Source of the DNA: Peribacillus muralis
GTDB lineage: Bacteria; Bacillota; Bacilli; Bacillales; DSM-1321
DNA length: 64,000 nt
NCBI RefSeq assembly: GCF_001439925.1
Contig: NZ_LMBV01000003.1
Coordinates: 178,794-242,793, forward strand
Direction: 5' to 3'
A model generated the notes under the pieces. The model worked only from the letters and a program-made list of their open reading frames with translations, made no database searches and was not told the DNA's origin. The position numbers were made by a program, and so were the translations under genes. Shown here piece by piece: positions 45,144-53,593 of the stretch; position 1 is the stretch's first letter, and every line of letters begins with the position of its first letter.

Positions 45144-45275
45144 ATGTCCAAAACGAAAGATAACAATAAAAGACCGAAAGACAATCAAGCGATCAATGCG
45201 GAAAAAAATATCGCTTATGAGGAAAACCTCGCTGCAGGTAAACACACCTATTCGAAGAAAACGGACCATAAATGA
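45144..45275 (+). CDS. Very small hydrophilic protein, 43 residues
   Basis: MSKTKDNNKRPKDNQAINAE, then NIAYEENLAAGKHTYSKKTDHK. Very hydrophilic and rich in Lys/Asn, no hydrophobic core, likely unstructured. GGAAGGGAG lies 8 bases before the ATG, and a hairpin terminator starts at the stop codon. The Shine-Dalgarno sequence can be sequestered in the preceding hairpin. No family recognised; stress or spore protein is a guess. Confidence 0.65.
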   Translation: MSKTKDNNKRPKDNQAINAEKNIAYEENLAAGKHTYSKKTDHK

Positions 45276-45303
45276 AGCGAGGGGCTTGTCCTCTCGCTTT
45301 TTT
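45276..45303 (+). terminator. Terminator of small gene
   Basis: AGCGAGGGG/CCTCTCGCT stem followed by TTTTTT. Confidence 0.85.
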
Positions 45304-45399
45304 ATTCTGCAGTCACCTATTCACCATAGTGTTAATATGGTTGTCTTCCTTACACACTTTCTCTATAATAAAGGAAATAAACCCTGCTGGAGGTAAGTG

Positions 45400-45891
45400 A
45401 TGGCAAAGGAAAATTCATTTGATATTGTATCCAAAGTAGACTTTTCAGAAGTAACGAATGCAGTGACCATGGCTATGAAAGAAATTCAGACCCGCTATGA
45501 TTTTAAAGGTAGCATAAGCAGCGTCACCATTGAAAAAGAAGACCTCATTTTAGTGTCCGACGATGAGTATAAGCTGGAACAGCTGAAGGATGTCCTCATT
45601 AGTAAACTCATTAAACGTGACGTGCCCATCAAGAACCTGGACTATGGTAAGTTAGAAGGTGCTTCTGGCGGAACTGTTCGCCAACGGGCCAAGCTAATTC
45701 AAGGCATTGATAAAGAACAAGCCAAAAAAATCAACACGATCATCAAAAATAGCGGCCTTAAAGTAAAAAGCCAAATTCAAGATGACCAAATTCGTGTTAC
45801 CGGAAAAAACAGGGATGACTTGCAAGGGATCATCTCCGCAATTAGAGGCGCCGATCTCTCGATTGACGTTCAATTTTTGAATTACCGATGA
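45400..45891 (+). CDS. yitK: YajQ-family nucleotide-binding protein (YitK)
   Basis: 163 residues from the ATG at 45400 (the GTG before it is inside GGAGGTAAGTG spacing). [16 protein letters not shown], then TRYDFKGS and the C-terminal [15 protein letters not shown] are the UPF0234 signatures. YajQ proteins bind RNA or cyclic di-GMP in some bacteria; the role in Bacillus is unknown. Ends at a terminator. Confidence 0.9.
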   Translation: MAKENSFDIVSKVDFSEVTNAVTMAMKEIQTRYDFKGSISSVTIEKEDLILVSDDEYKLEQLKDVLISKLIKRDVPIKNLDYGKLEGASGGTVRQRAKLIQGIDKEQAKKINTIIKNSGLKVKSQIQDDQIRVTGKNRDDLQGIISAIRGADLSIDVQFLNYR

Positions 45892-45898
45892 TATACAG

Positions 45899-45932
45899 AA
45901 AGACCTTACCGGTTTAGGTGGGTCTTTTTTTT
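45899..45932 (+). terminator. Terminator of yitK
   Basis: AAAGACC/GGTCTTT stem with inner ACC/GGT pairs, followed by eight T's, 8 bases after the stop. Confidence 0.8.
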
Positions 45933-46125
45933 GTCCTCGCTTATACGCTTCGCCTTCTTCCCCCGGAATGAATCTGCTTCATTGAACATGGTAAGACTAA
46001 GGATGTGCAATCTTGAAATTCAGAAATCTACGCTAATCCCATTTTGGTTTATTTTACCATGTTTTCTTTTTGCAACAATAAGGAATAGAAATAGTGTAGA
46101 TCATTAAACAGGAGGCGGTTTTACA

Positions 46126-46995
46126 TTGACTAATCAAAGCGAAAGCAAACAAGGATTTCCCCCTCAACATCAGCAACACCAACCTGGCTTGGAAACAAAA
46201 ATGGAACCAAACCCGGAATCGGTTAAATCCGCTTATAAAGGAAGCGGCAAATTGAAAGGGAAAACGGCAATCATTACAGGCGGTGATAGCGGTATCGGCA
46301 AATCAGTGGCCATCTACTATGCAAAAGAAGGAGCGAATGTCACAGTCGCGTACTTGGATGAACACGAGGATGCCGAACAAACGAAAAAGTTGATTGAAAA
46401 TGAAGGACAGAAATGCTTACTCCTTGCCGGTGATATCGGCGATGAGGCATTCTGTCAGGATATCGTCAAAAAAACGGTAGCTGAATTCGGAGGTTTGGAT
46501 ATTCTCGTGAACAATGCCGCGGAGCAGCATGTACAAACAAGTATCCTTGAAATTTCTGCAGAGCAATTGGAAAAAACGTTCCGCACAAATATCTTTTCGA
46601 TGTTCCATTTAACAAAGGCTGCGCTAAGGCATCTTAAAAAAGGCAGCAGCATCATCAATACAACCTCTATCACCGCCTATCAGGGCAATCCAAAATTAAT
46701 CGATTACTCGTCTACAAAAGGTGCCATTTTAGCTTTTACAAGAGCTCTTTCAAACTCCATTTTAAAAGATGGCATCAGAGTGAACGGTGTTGCACCAGGG
46801 CCGATTTGGACGCCTCTGATTCCTGCCTCATTCGGTGAAGAAGATGTTGCCAAATTCGGGCAGGATACGCCAATGGGCCGTGCCGGACAGCCAGAGGAGT
46901 TAGCTCCAGCTTATGTCTATTTGGCAAGTGACGATTCATCCTATGTCAGTGGACAAGTCATTCATGTAAACGGCGGAACTGTTGTAAACGGGTAA
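46126..46995 (+). CDS. Short-chain dehydrogenase, general-stress type (YhdF/YhxC/YdaD group)
   Basis: 289 residues. A ~45-residue hydrophilic N-terminal extension (FPPQHQQHQPG) precedes the Rossmann domain, a feature of the stress-type SDRs. Cofactor motif TGGDSGIG, NNAAEQH, catalytic YSSTKGA (YxxxK) and VAPGPIWTPL are present. An NAD(P)-dependent alcohol or sugar oxidoreductase, substrate unknown. TTG start 9 bases after GGAGGCGG. B. subtilis has several paralogues, so I assign no symbol. Confidence 0.88.
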   Translation: MTNQSESKQGFPPQHQQHQPGLETKMEPNPESVKSAYKGSGKLKGKTAIITGGDSGIGKSVAIYYAKEGANVTVAYLDEHEDAEQTKKLIENEGQKCLLLAGDIGDEAFCQDIVKKTVAEFGGLDILVNNAAEQHVQTSILEISAEQLEKTFRTNIFSMFHLTKAALRHLKKGSSIINTTSITAYQGNPKLIDYSSTKGAILAFTRALSNSILKDGIRVNGVAPGPIWTPLIPASFGEEDVAKFGQDTPMGRAGQPEELAPAYVYLASDDSSYVSGQVIHVNGGTVVNG

Positions 46996-47011
46996 AGCAT
47001 GAACTTCAATT

Positions 47012-47045
47012 GCAGTGGATTTAAATCCACTGCTTTTTCTTTTTT
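47012..47045 (+). terminator. Terminator of the SDR gene
   Basis: The perfect stem GCAGTGGAT/ATCCACTGC is followed by a T-rich tail. Confidence 0.85.
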
Positions 47046-47206
47046 ATGCAGGATACTGTCTGTCTCCCCCTAGGAATTTAATTATGGCAAGGAGTGAAAC
47101 GGATATGAACAACATTGTCGATCCTCCCTCGTTCACCGTTTAGGAAATGGACGTCAGCCCATTTGCCATAAGTGAATATGGACATTGGGAGAAGGTGCCC
47201 CTCCTT

Positions 47207-48253
47207 TTAATAATTCATGGCCGCCATCGCGCCTTGCTTGATCGATCTGCAAGAGTGCCTTTCTACGAATTGATGTGGAATGATGGCAGCCATCGGAGCA
47301 TCTCCAGTTTGCAGCATTTGAACGATACCCTTGGCCGCCTGAAAGCCTAAAGCAAAAATATCAATATCCATAGATGTCAAGGCTGGTAAGGATAATTCAG
47401 AGAAAAGCACATTATTGAAGCTGACGATGGACATTTCTTCCGGGGTGCGAATACCAAATTCACGAAGAGATTGCACGACACCAAGTGCCATAAGGTCATC
47501 ACTGACCACCAAAGCTGTTGGGGGTTCATCAATGGATAGCAGTTTTTTCGCCGCAGCTTGTCCACCTTCATGCAAAAACTCATCATGTAAGGTATATTCA
47601 TTCCTGGGCGTGATACCAGCCCTATTCAGCGCTCTTTGGAATCCTGTTAATCGATCGAGTGTCATCACCAGGTTCAAATCTCCTCCGATGAATCCGATCT
47701 TTTCATGCCCATGCTGAATGAGGTAATTCGTTGCCTGATCGGCGGCTAGAACATTATCATTATCGACATACATGATTTCCTCAATAAAATCATACGGTTT
47801 CCCAATCATGACAAAGGGAAAGCCCCTTTCTCTCAAGTAGGTCAGAATATTATCGTTCACCCTTGAATACATCAAAATGATACCATCCACCATTCCGCCC
47901 TGCACCATTTTTACGACTCCATCGTAGATTTCGCCTTCAGTTTTCCCTGTACTCAGCAATAATGAATACTGATTTTCCTGGGCCCCTTCACTAAGTCCTT
48001 GCAAAATCCTCGAAAAAAAAGGGTTTTGATAACACCCAATCGAGGAACTTGGTAGGACCAAGCCAATAATTTTGGTTGACTGATTAGCCAGGCTACGTGC
48101 AATGAAGTTCGGATGGTATCCTAATTTTTCCATCGCCTTTCGTACCCGTAACTTTGTTTTTTCACTTATCCTAGGATTATTTGCAATCACCCGGGAAACT
48201 GTTGATGGAGCAACATTTGCCAGCTGTGCCACATCTTTTATCGTGATCGCCAT
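47207..48253 (-). CDS. LacI-family transcriptional regulator, MalR-like
   Basis: 348 residues from the ATG at 48253 (GAGGGGAATGC upstream). The N-terminal helix-turn-helix TIKDVAQLANVAPSTVSRV and hinge YHPNFIARSLA precede a periplasmic-binding-type effector domain (IIGLVLPSSSI, then FIGGDLNLVMTLDRLTGF and ALVVSDDLMALG). It lies at the end of the maltodextrin locus, separated from malL by a terminator, so it is probably the local regulator responding to maltose or maltodextrins; the ligand is inferred from context. Confidence 0.88.
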   Translation of the reverse strand: MAITIKDVAQLANVAPSTVSRVIANNPRISEKTKLRVRKAMEKLGYHPNFIARSLANQSTKIIGLVLPSSSIGCYQNPFFSRILQGLSEGAQENQYSLLLSTGKTEGEIYDGVVKMVQGGMVDGIILMYSRVNDNILTYLRERGFPFVMIGKPYDFIEEIMYVDNDNVLAADQATNYLIQHGHEKIGFIGGDLNLVMTLDRLTGFQRALNRAGITPRNEYTLHDEFLHEGGQAAAKKLLSIDEPPTALVVSDDLMALGVVQSLREFGIRTPEEMSIVSFNNVLFSELSLPALTSMDIDIFALGFQAAKGIVQMLQTGDAPMAAIIPHQFVERHSCRSIKQGAMAAMNY

Positions 48254-48553
48254 GCATTCCCCTCTCCCCTCTTTAGCCATAATTGAATGAATACCATCCA
48301 CATTCCATTTTTTATATTTATACATTTATATGTATCCATAATACACTCAGTCCAATAGTTATATCTATACTTTTTTTATCGTTTGTCCGTTTTTTTCAGA
48401 AAACATTAACTATTTGACCTTTTTATTTTTCACCTTAAAAAAGAAGCTGATAGGGATATCAGCTTCTCAAGGGACGAAAGGGATTATCCAAAGAAAGAAG
48501 TCAGACGACTAACCATAAAGGCGCTTTAAGCTTCTAATGTAAATTGATTTTGT
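48254..48553. other. Intergenic region malR-malL
   Basis: 300 bp, AT-rich. It contains the malL terminator and, presumably, the regulator's promoter. No further gene seen. Confidence 0.45.
48436..48467 (-). terminator. Terminator of malL
   Basis: Minus-strand stem AGAAGCTGATA/TATCAGCTTCT followed by TTTTTT. Confidence 0.85.
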
Positions 48554-50203
48554 TCAATAACGATAAACCCTTGTTTCATAAGGTCGCAAATCAATTACGG
48601 ATTCTTCGGGACAATCTTCATAGTTGGCAAGTAAAAGTTCCATTTCTCCCCAATATGACAGATCGATTTGATGATGATTCGTACTGAAGTTACATATCAC
48701 CTTGACTGAATCACCATTCATACTTCTTGTATAAATATAAAGATCGGGATGATCTTCCCATAATAGATCATATTGTCCATAAACAAGGACCTGATGTTTC
48801 TTTCTAAGCTCAATCATCTTTTTATAAAAATGGTAAATGGAAGATGGATCATTCTTCTGCTGTTCGACATTAATGGCCCGATAATTAGTGTTTACCTTCA
48901 TCCAAGGTGTTCCACGAGTGAAACCTCCATTTTCGGCCTCATTCCATTGCATCGGAGTCCTTGAATTATCACGGCCGCTATGCCATATAATGTTCATGAT
49001 TTCATCATGCGGTCGGCCTTTGGAGGTTTCGATTCGATAGAAGTTTTTCATTCCCACATCATCATAATCGTCAATCGAATCAAATTGGACATTCGTCATG
49101 CCTATTTCCTGACCTTGATAAATGAAAGGAGTCCCTTGCATGAAAAAGTATAGAGCCCCAATCATTTTAGCGCTCTCCAACCAATATTGATGATCATTTC
49201 CCCATGTGGATACGCTTCTCGGTTGATCATGGTTTTCAAAAAACAAAGCATTCCAGCCTTTGTCTTTCATTCCCGTTTGCCATTTGGTCATGGTACGCTT
49301 TAGCCCAATCACATCCACATGGTGATTGTGGCCTCGATTCCAAAGTCCAAGATGCTCAAATTGAAAAATCATATTGAACTTCCCAGTACGTTCCCCTACC
49401 CATTCTTCAGCCTGCTCGATCCTGACACCATTAGCCTCCCCGACCGTCATGATGTCATATTTAGAGAAAGTCTCTTCTTTCAGTTCCTGCAGGTAATCAA
49501 GGATACCATCCTGATTCGTATGCATTTCAAACGCAGGTACATATTGATGCCAATATGGGTTTGGCATATCCGGCAAGCCTTCTCGCTTATGAATGTGCGT
49601 GATTGCATCTATCCTGAAGCCGTCAATCCCTTTATCAAGCCACCAATTGACCATTTCATACAGTGCCTTCCGAACATCAGCATTTTTCCAGTTTAAGTCT
49701 GGCTGCTTTTCAGCAAATAGATGTAAATAGTATTGATGTGTACCTTCATCAAATTTCCAGGCACTTCCGGAAAAGATACTTTCCCAATTATTAGGTTCGC
49801 TACCGTCCTGTCCATCCCTCCATATATACCAATCACGTTTCGGATTATCGTGGGAAGACCGTGACTCAATGAACCATGGGTGCTCATCACTCGTATGGTT
49901 CAAAACAAGATCGAGGATTACCTTCATCCCGCGCTGGTGAGCATCTTTCAATAATAGTTCGATATCTTCGATGGATCCGAACTCCTCCGAAACTGCCTGA
50001 TAATCACTAATGTCATAGCCATTATCAGCATTGGGAGACTTATAAAATGGACAAATCCAAATAACATCGATCCCTAAATCCTGCAGGTAATCGAGCTTGG
50101 AGATTACTCCCTTCAAATCTCCCACTCCATCACCGTTACTATCCATGAAGCTGCGCGGGTATATTTGATAACAAACGGCTTCCTTCCACCAAATCCTATT
50201 CAT
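48554..50203 (-). CDS. malL: Alpha-glucosidase (oligo-1,6-glucosidase), GH13
   Basis: 549 residues from the ATG at 50203 (GGGGGGAT upstream). GH13 subfamily 31 pattern: YQIYPRSFMDSNGDG at the N terminus, region I DLVLNHTS, region II GFRIDAITH with nucleophile Asp, region III VGEANG with acid/base Glu, region IV FFENHDQPR. All catalytic residues are present. Cytoplasmic; it hydrolyses maltose, isomaltose and short oligosaccharides to glucose. Third gene of the lipoprotein-GH13-malL unit. Confidence 0.95.
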   Translation of the reverse strand: MNRIWWKEAVCYQIYPRSFMDSNGDGVGDLKGVISKLDYLQDLGIDVIWICPFYKSPNADNGYDISDYQAVSEEFGSIEDIELLLKDAHQRGMKVILDLVLNHTSDEHPWFIESRSSHDNPKRDWYIWRDGQDGSEPNNWESIFSGSAWKFDEGTHQYYLHLFAEKQPDLNWKNADVRKALYEMVNWWLDKGIDGFRIDAITHIHKREGLPDMPNPYWHQYVPAFEMHTNQDGILDYLQELKEETFSKYDIMTVGEANGVRIEQAEEWVGERTGKFNMIFQFEHLGLWNRGHNHHVDVIGLKRTMTKWQTGMKDKGWNALFFENHDQPRSVSTWGNDHQYWLESAKMIGALYFFMQGTPFIYQGQEIGMTNVQFDSIDDYDDVGMKNFYRIETSKGRPHDEIMNIIWHSGRDNSRTPMQWNEAENGGFTRGTPWMKVNTNYRAINVEQQKNDPSSIYHFYKKMIELRKKHQVLVYGQYDLLWEDHPDLYIYTRSMNGDSVKVICNFSTNHHQIDLSYWGEMELLLANYEDCPEESVIDLRPYETRVYRY

Positions 50204-50284
50204 GATGTATCCCCCCGATCCTGTTTTCACATAGCCTTAGGGACAATGTTTTGCAGCCATCTACTATTCGAAAAGTATGTGTGA

Positions 50285-51820
50285 TTATTTTTGTTCAATC
50301 CTTTTTGAACGTTTAATGACGAAAGCAATGAATATACCAAAAATGAGAAGAACCAATCCGATAACCAACAGGTAAGGAATATTAATAACTGACTTAGGTG
50401 ACAGTTTATACACTTCTGTCGTCTCCCTGTCGATTACGATCGTGTAGCTGTTGTCCTTGCTGCGGACCAGATCGCCATTCAGCATCCCCCTCAGCTCGTT
50501 ATTCTTTTCAAGTTTCTCAGCAGCAATGTTTATCGTTTTGGTTTCAGATGTATTGTTCATAACGACGACCATCGTCTCTTCACCATAAACTCGTTTAAAA
50601 ACCGCGGTTGCGCCCTTTTCATATAAAAGTTCCATATTCCCCTTCGTCAAAGCCGGATACATGTCTCGAAGATCAGAAAGCTTCGTGATGTATTCCACCA
50701 GCTCCTGTTCTGTCTTAAAATTCATCAATTTATGATTGTCCGGGGCAAGATTGCCGTTCAAGGCAATTTCCGATCCGTAAAACACGATAGGCACTCCAGG
50801 CATCGTATAAAGATAGGACAACGCCATTTTCCATCTGGAGCCTGGGTTTTCGTTATGATCTGCTGCATCCTTTGTAAAACGGGGCATCTCCTGCGTATCC
50901 ATGAACAATGCCTGAGGAGCATTGACTCCAAGTTCTGCTTCACTCTTCGCAAAGGCGTCAAACACGGGCTTCAATGCTTTGTCAGGAGCGGAAAAGGCTT
51001 CCCTTAACTCATCATTTTGGGGATAGGCCATAAAAGCATCGATGCCCGTCTTCTTGTAGCTTGAAATCAAACCGGCATCCCCCTGTACATCGCCAATTGT
51101 ATAGAAATTTGATTTTTCTGATTTGACGGCATCCACAAATTCCTTCCAAAAGTCCTTTGCCACGTATTGAACTTTATTTAAACGGTATCCATCAATATCC
51201 GTTTCCGTTATCCACCATTTTGCAGCATCAAGTAAATACTGCCTTGTTTCCTCATTGTTTTGATTCAGGTCGGGAAGTCCGTCGACCCAGCTTGTTTCCA
51301 GGTCCATTTGATCGCCGTCATCGGAGATTTTCTTTTCTTCATGGAACCAAGCTTTTTTATCGGCTTCATTCAGCCAAGATGAATGAGGCCCCACATTATT
51401 GGCCTGAAAATCAAGGATTACTTTCATGTCAAGATTATGTGCCTCATTTACAAGCTTTTTAAATTCTTTCATTGTTCCATAGTGTTGATCCGTTTTATAA
51501 TTATCCGTCACCCAATCCCCATGATACCCATTGTCTTCATTAGCGAAAATCGGTGAAAGAATGATAGCGGTATACCCCATGTCTTTTAAATAATTCAGTT
51601 TCTTCGTGACACCTTCAAAATCCCCACCATTAAACGCAGAAGGGTCATTAACATTCGCATCTCCATTATTATGGATATTGCCATCGAAAAATCGGTCGAC
51701 CATTATTGAATATACGATTTCATCCGTCCAAGTTCGTTGTTCTTTTTCAGCTGCTCCTACTGGAAAGGCGTAAAAAAGAAGCAACGGAATTAAAGTGAGT
51801 AATAACACTCCTTTTCTCAT
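50285..51820 (-). CDS. Membrane-anchored alpha-amylase-like protein with all catalytic residues replaced
   Basis: 511 residues. Signal peptide (LLLTLIPLLLFYAFPVGA, cleavage near 23), a GH13 barrel, a C-terminal beta domain and a C-terminal membrane anchor (about 481-502) followed by KRSKRIEQK. In the GH13 regions the key residues are changed: region I DFQANN (His to Asn142), region II GYRLNKVQY (nucleophile Asp to Asn215, His to Tyr219), region III IGDV (acid/base Glu to Asp244), region IV MDTQEM (His-Asp to Gln310-Glu311). The barrel scaffold is otherwise kept (WVDGLPDLNQ, IVFYGSEIAL). Hydrolysis is very unlikely; a surface glucan-binding or sensing role is possible. AGGAGGAGAG precedes the ATG. 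Confidence 0.88.
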   Translation of the reverse strand: MRKGVLLLTLIPLLLFYAFPVGAAEKEQRTWTDEIVYSIMVDRFFDGNIHNNGDANVNDPSAFNGGDFEGVTKKLNYLKDMGYTAIILSPIFANEDNGYHGDWVTDNYKTDQHYGTMKEFKKLVNEAHNLDMKVILDFQANNVGPHSSWLNEADKKAWFHEEKKISDDGDQMDLETSWVDGLPDLNQNNEETRQYLLDAAKWWITETDIDGYRLNKVQYVAKDFWKEFVDAVKSEKSNFYTIGDVQGDAGLISSYKKTGIDAFMAYPQNDELREAFSAPDKALKPVFDAFAKSEAELGVNAPQALFMDTQEMPRFTKDAADHNENPGSRWKMALSYLYTMPGVPIVFYGSEIALNGNLAPDNHKLMNFKTEQELVEYITKLSDLRDMYPALTKGNMELLYEKGATAVFKRVYGEETMVVVMNNTSETKTINIAAEKLEKNNELRGMLNGDLVRSKDNSYTIVIDRETTEVYKLSPKSVINIPYLLVIGLVLLIFGIFIAFVIKRSKRIEQK

Positions 51821-51972
51821 ATCCGCTCTCCTCCTAGCTATCTCTTTACGCCTTTAAGATTAGCCTTTTGCCCACTTGACGTCAAATCCAAATTATAAAA
51901 AACTTTACACTAAAGGAACAAATTGGAGGTAATGATGAAACAAATTGAAAATGAAACAGATAGGCTGGAAAA

Positions 51973-53220
51973 TCATTCTTTTTTTATCGCCTTTACCGCT
52001 TCATCCAACGCCTTTTTTGGTTTAGCTTTTTTGAAGGCTATCTCATTCATGGCAGAATTCATCGGTCCCCAAACTTTTTTCATTTCCGGAATATTCGGCA
52101 CAGGTTCGGCGTATTGTAATTGTATGCTTAAGGCTTGTGCCCCTTCATTTCCTTTGATTGCTTTATCATTTCTGATCGATTTGTTCGAAGGGAAATCCCC
52201 TGTTGCTTCATAGCGTTCGATGGCCTGTTCATCGTTTGTTAAATACTCGACTAATTTTGTAGACCAGTATGGATGTTTTGTGAATGCCGTTACATGCAAG
52301 CCGTTGACTTCCATGAACGATTTCACTGGCTTACCATTGGGCAATTTCGGCAATGGCGCCATACCTGTATCCTTTCCTTCTGAAAATGAGTTATCGTCAC
52401 TCCAGTATGAAGCCAACTTTCCTTGCCTAAACATTTTCTCGATCCTAGCACTGTCGCCTTTGGGGATTAAATCGGCCTTATACCATTTTTGGATGTACGC
52501 AGCTGCTTTTCTAGCTCGCTTATCGTTTAATCCAATGTCTGAAGGATCTAAATTCCCATTTATATCCTTAAACACATAACTTCCCATTCCAGCCATCACA
52601 CCATACGCATCATGGAAGCCACTCCATTCGGCATGGTATCCATAGACGTCACCATTTCTTATTTTCTTCGCGGTTTTATATAAGTCAGTCATCGTTTCAG
52701 GAGCCTTGGGCATCAATTTTTTATTGTAAATCAAAACGGACGTGTTAATTGATCTCGGTAATCCGAAGACCTTGTCTTGATACATTTCCGCCTTGATCGA
52801 CGATTCATTAAAGGCTTTCAAAACATCTTTTTCCACCTTTACTTCCTGGATCAGGCCTTCTTTCACGAGCTTCCCGACTTTTTGATGAGAAAACGTTACG
52901 ACATCCGGGGCTTTTCCGTTTCCAATTGGTCCATCATGGCGTAGGCGATCATACATTTCTTCCGCAATTCCCAGCTCTTCATACTCAACTTTGATATCAT
53001 ATTCTTTTTCAAACCGTTCAAGCGCCGTCTTTAAGGCCTCCGCTTTACCTTTCTCCTCCCAAATGACCAGTTTTTCCGGCTTCACTTCATTGCCGGCTTC
53101 ATTGTCGACTTTCTTCTTTACGACTTTATTTTCCGGATCTGAACTGGTTCCACAAGCACTTACACTAACGATCAGGAACATGGACATGAACAAATGAAAA
53201 ATCTGCTTCTTCACTTTCAT
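51973..53220 (-). CDS. Maltodextrin-binding lipoprotein, MdxE-like, orphan
   Basis: 415 residues. Lipoprotein signal with lipobox SACG at about residues 20-23, then an extracytoplasmic solute-binding fold: LVIWEEKGKAEALKTALERF, APDVVTFSHQ, YGYHAEWSG, GMAPLPKLPNGKP, and PVPNIPEMKKVWGPMNSAM, which resembles the end of MdxE/MalX proteins. The usual GPW sugar-stacking motif after the GK-A segment reads S-D-D-N here (GKLASYWSDDN). No permease or ATPase gene lies near, so it cannot import by itself. It shares a promoter with the GH13 pseudoenzyme and malL. Confidence 0.82.
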   Translation of the reverse strand: MKVKKQIFHLFMSMFLIVSVSACGTSSDPENKVVKKKVDNEAGNEVKPEKLVIWEEKGKAEALKTALERFEKEYDIKVEYEELGIAEEMYDRLRHDGPIGNGKAPDVVTFSHQKVGKLVKEGLIQEVKVEKDVLKAFNESSIKAEMYQDKVFGLPRSINTSVLIYNKKLMPKAPETMTDLYKTAKKIRNGDVYGYHAEWSGFHDAYGVMAGMGSYVFKDINGNLDPSDIGLNDKRARKAAAYIQKWYKADLIPKGDSARIEKMFRQGKLASYWSDDNSFSEGKDTGMAPLPKLPNGKPVKSFMEVNGLHVTAFTKHPYWSTKLVEYLTNDEQAIERYEATGDFPSNKSIRNDKAIKGNEGAQALSIQLQYAEPVPNIPEMKKVWGPMNSAMNEIAFKKAKPKKALDEAVKAIKKE

Positions 53221-53316
53221 TCTCCTTTTTAAAATGTTTATTCTATCATGTCCAAAAGCATCGAATTGTTTACCATCCTGTTTGCCAGTTTAGGAAACCA
53301 AATAAATCCCCCTTCG

Positions 53317-53330
53317 TGAAAGCGATACCA
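53317..53330. promoter_or_regulatory. CcpA-type cre site
   Basis: TGAAAGCGATACCA matches TGWAANCGNTNWCA with one mismatch (C at position 12). It lies about 8-21 bases into the transcript from the minus-strand promoter at 53345-53372, a position where CcpA blocks elongation. Confidence 0.7.
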
Positions 53331-53344
53331 AAGCTATTGTTATC

Positions 53345-53372
53345 ATTATATGAGCGCCTTTAGTTTTTACAA
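53345..53372 (-). promoter_or_regulatory. Promoter of the lipoprotein-GH13-malL unit
   Basis: Minus strand TTGTAA (53367-53372), 16-bp spacer, perfect TATAAT (53345-53350). The region 53221-53593 has no gene and also holds the divergent neopullulanase promoter. Confidence 0.65.
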
Positions 53373-53593
53373 CATTTTCCTCTGCGTATTTATTTACTTG
53401 TCGTGATGGATAATTTTTGTTATTTTTTAGTTAATAGGTGCTTTTTCACTAATAATTGGGTACATACCCATATTGAAACGAACAGTTAAACTAGGCTAAT
53501 TTCAACTACTAGATCACTCCTCCAAACATACCCTGTAGTTCCTGTGTCAATTTCACATCCCCTAAATACATTTATAGAATTGGAGTGTTTTTT

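Noticed and set aside
47207..47350. Plus-strand frame continuing over the end of the LacI-type gene
   Set aside because: It is antisense to conserved coding sequence; only the upstream stump is mentioned as a finding.
51923..52213. 96-residue plus-strand frame with GGAGG before an ATG
   Set aside because: It has a good ribosome binding site, but nearly all of it is antisense to the conserved 3' end of the binding-lipoprotein gene. Only the first ~17 codons are free. Probably coincidental, though a short peptide cannot be excluded.
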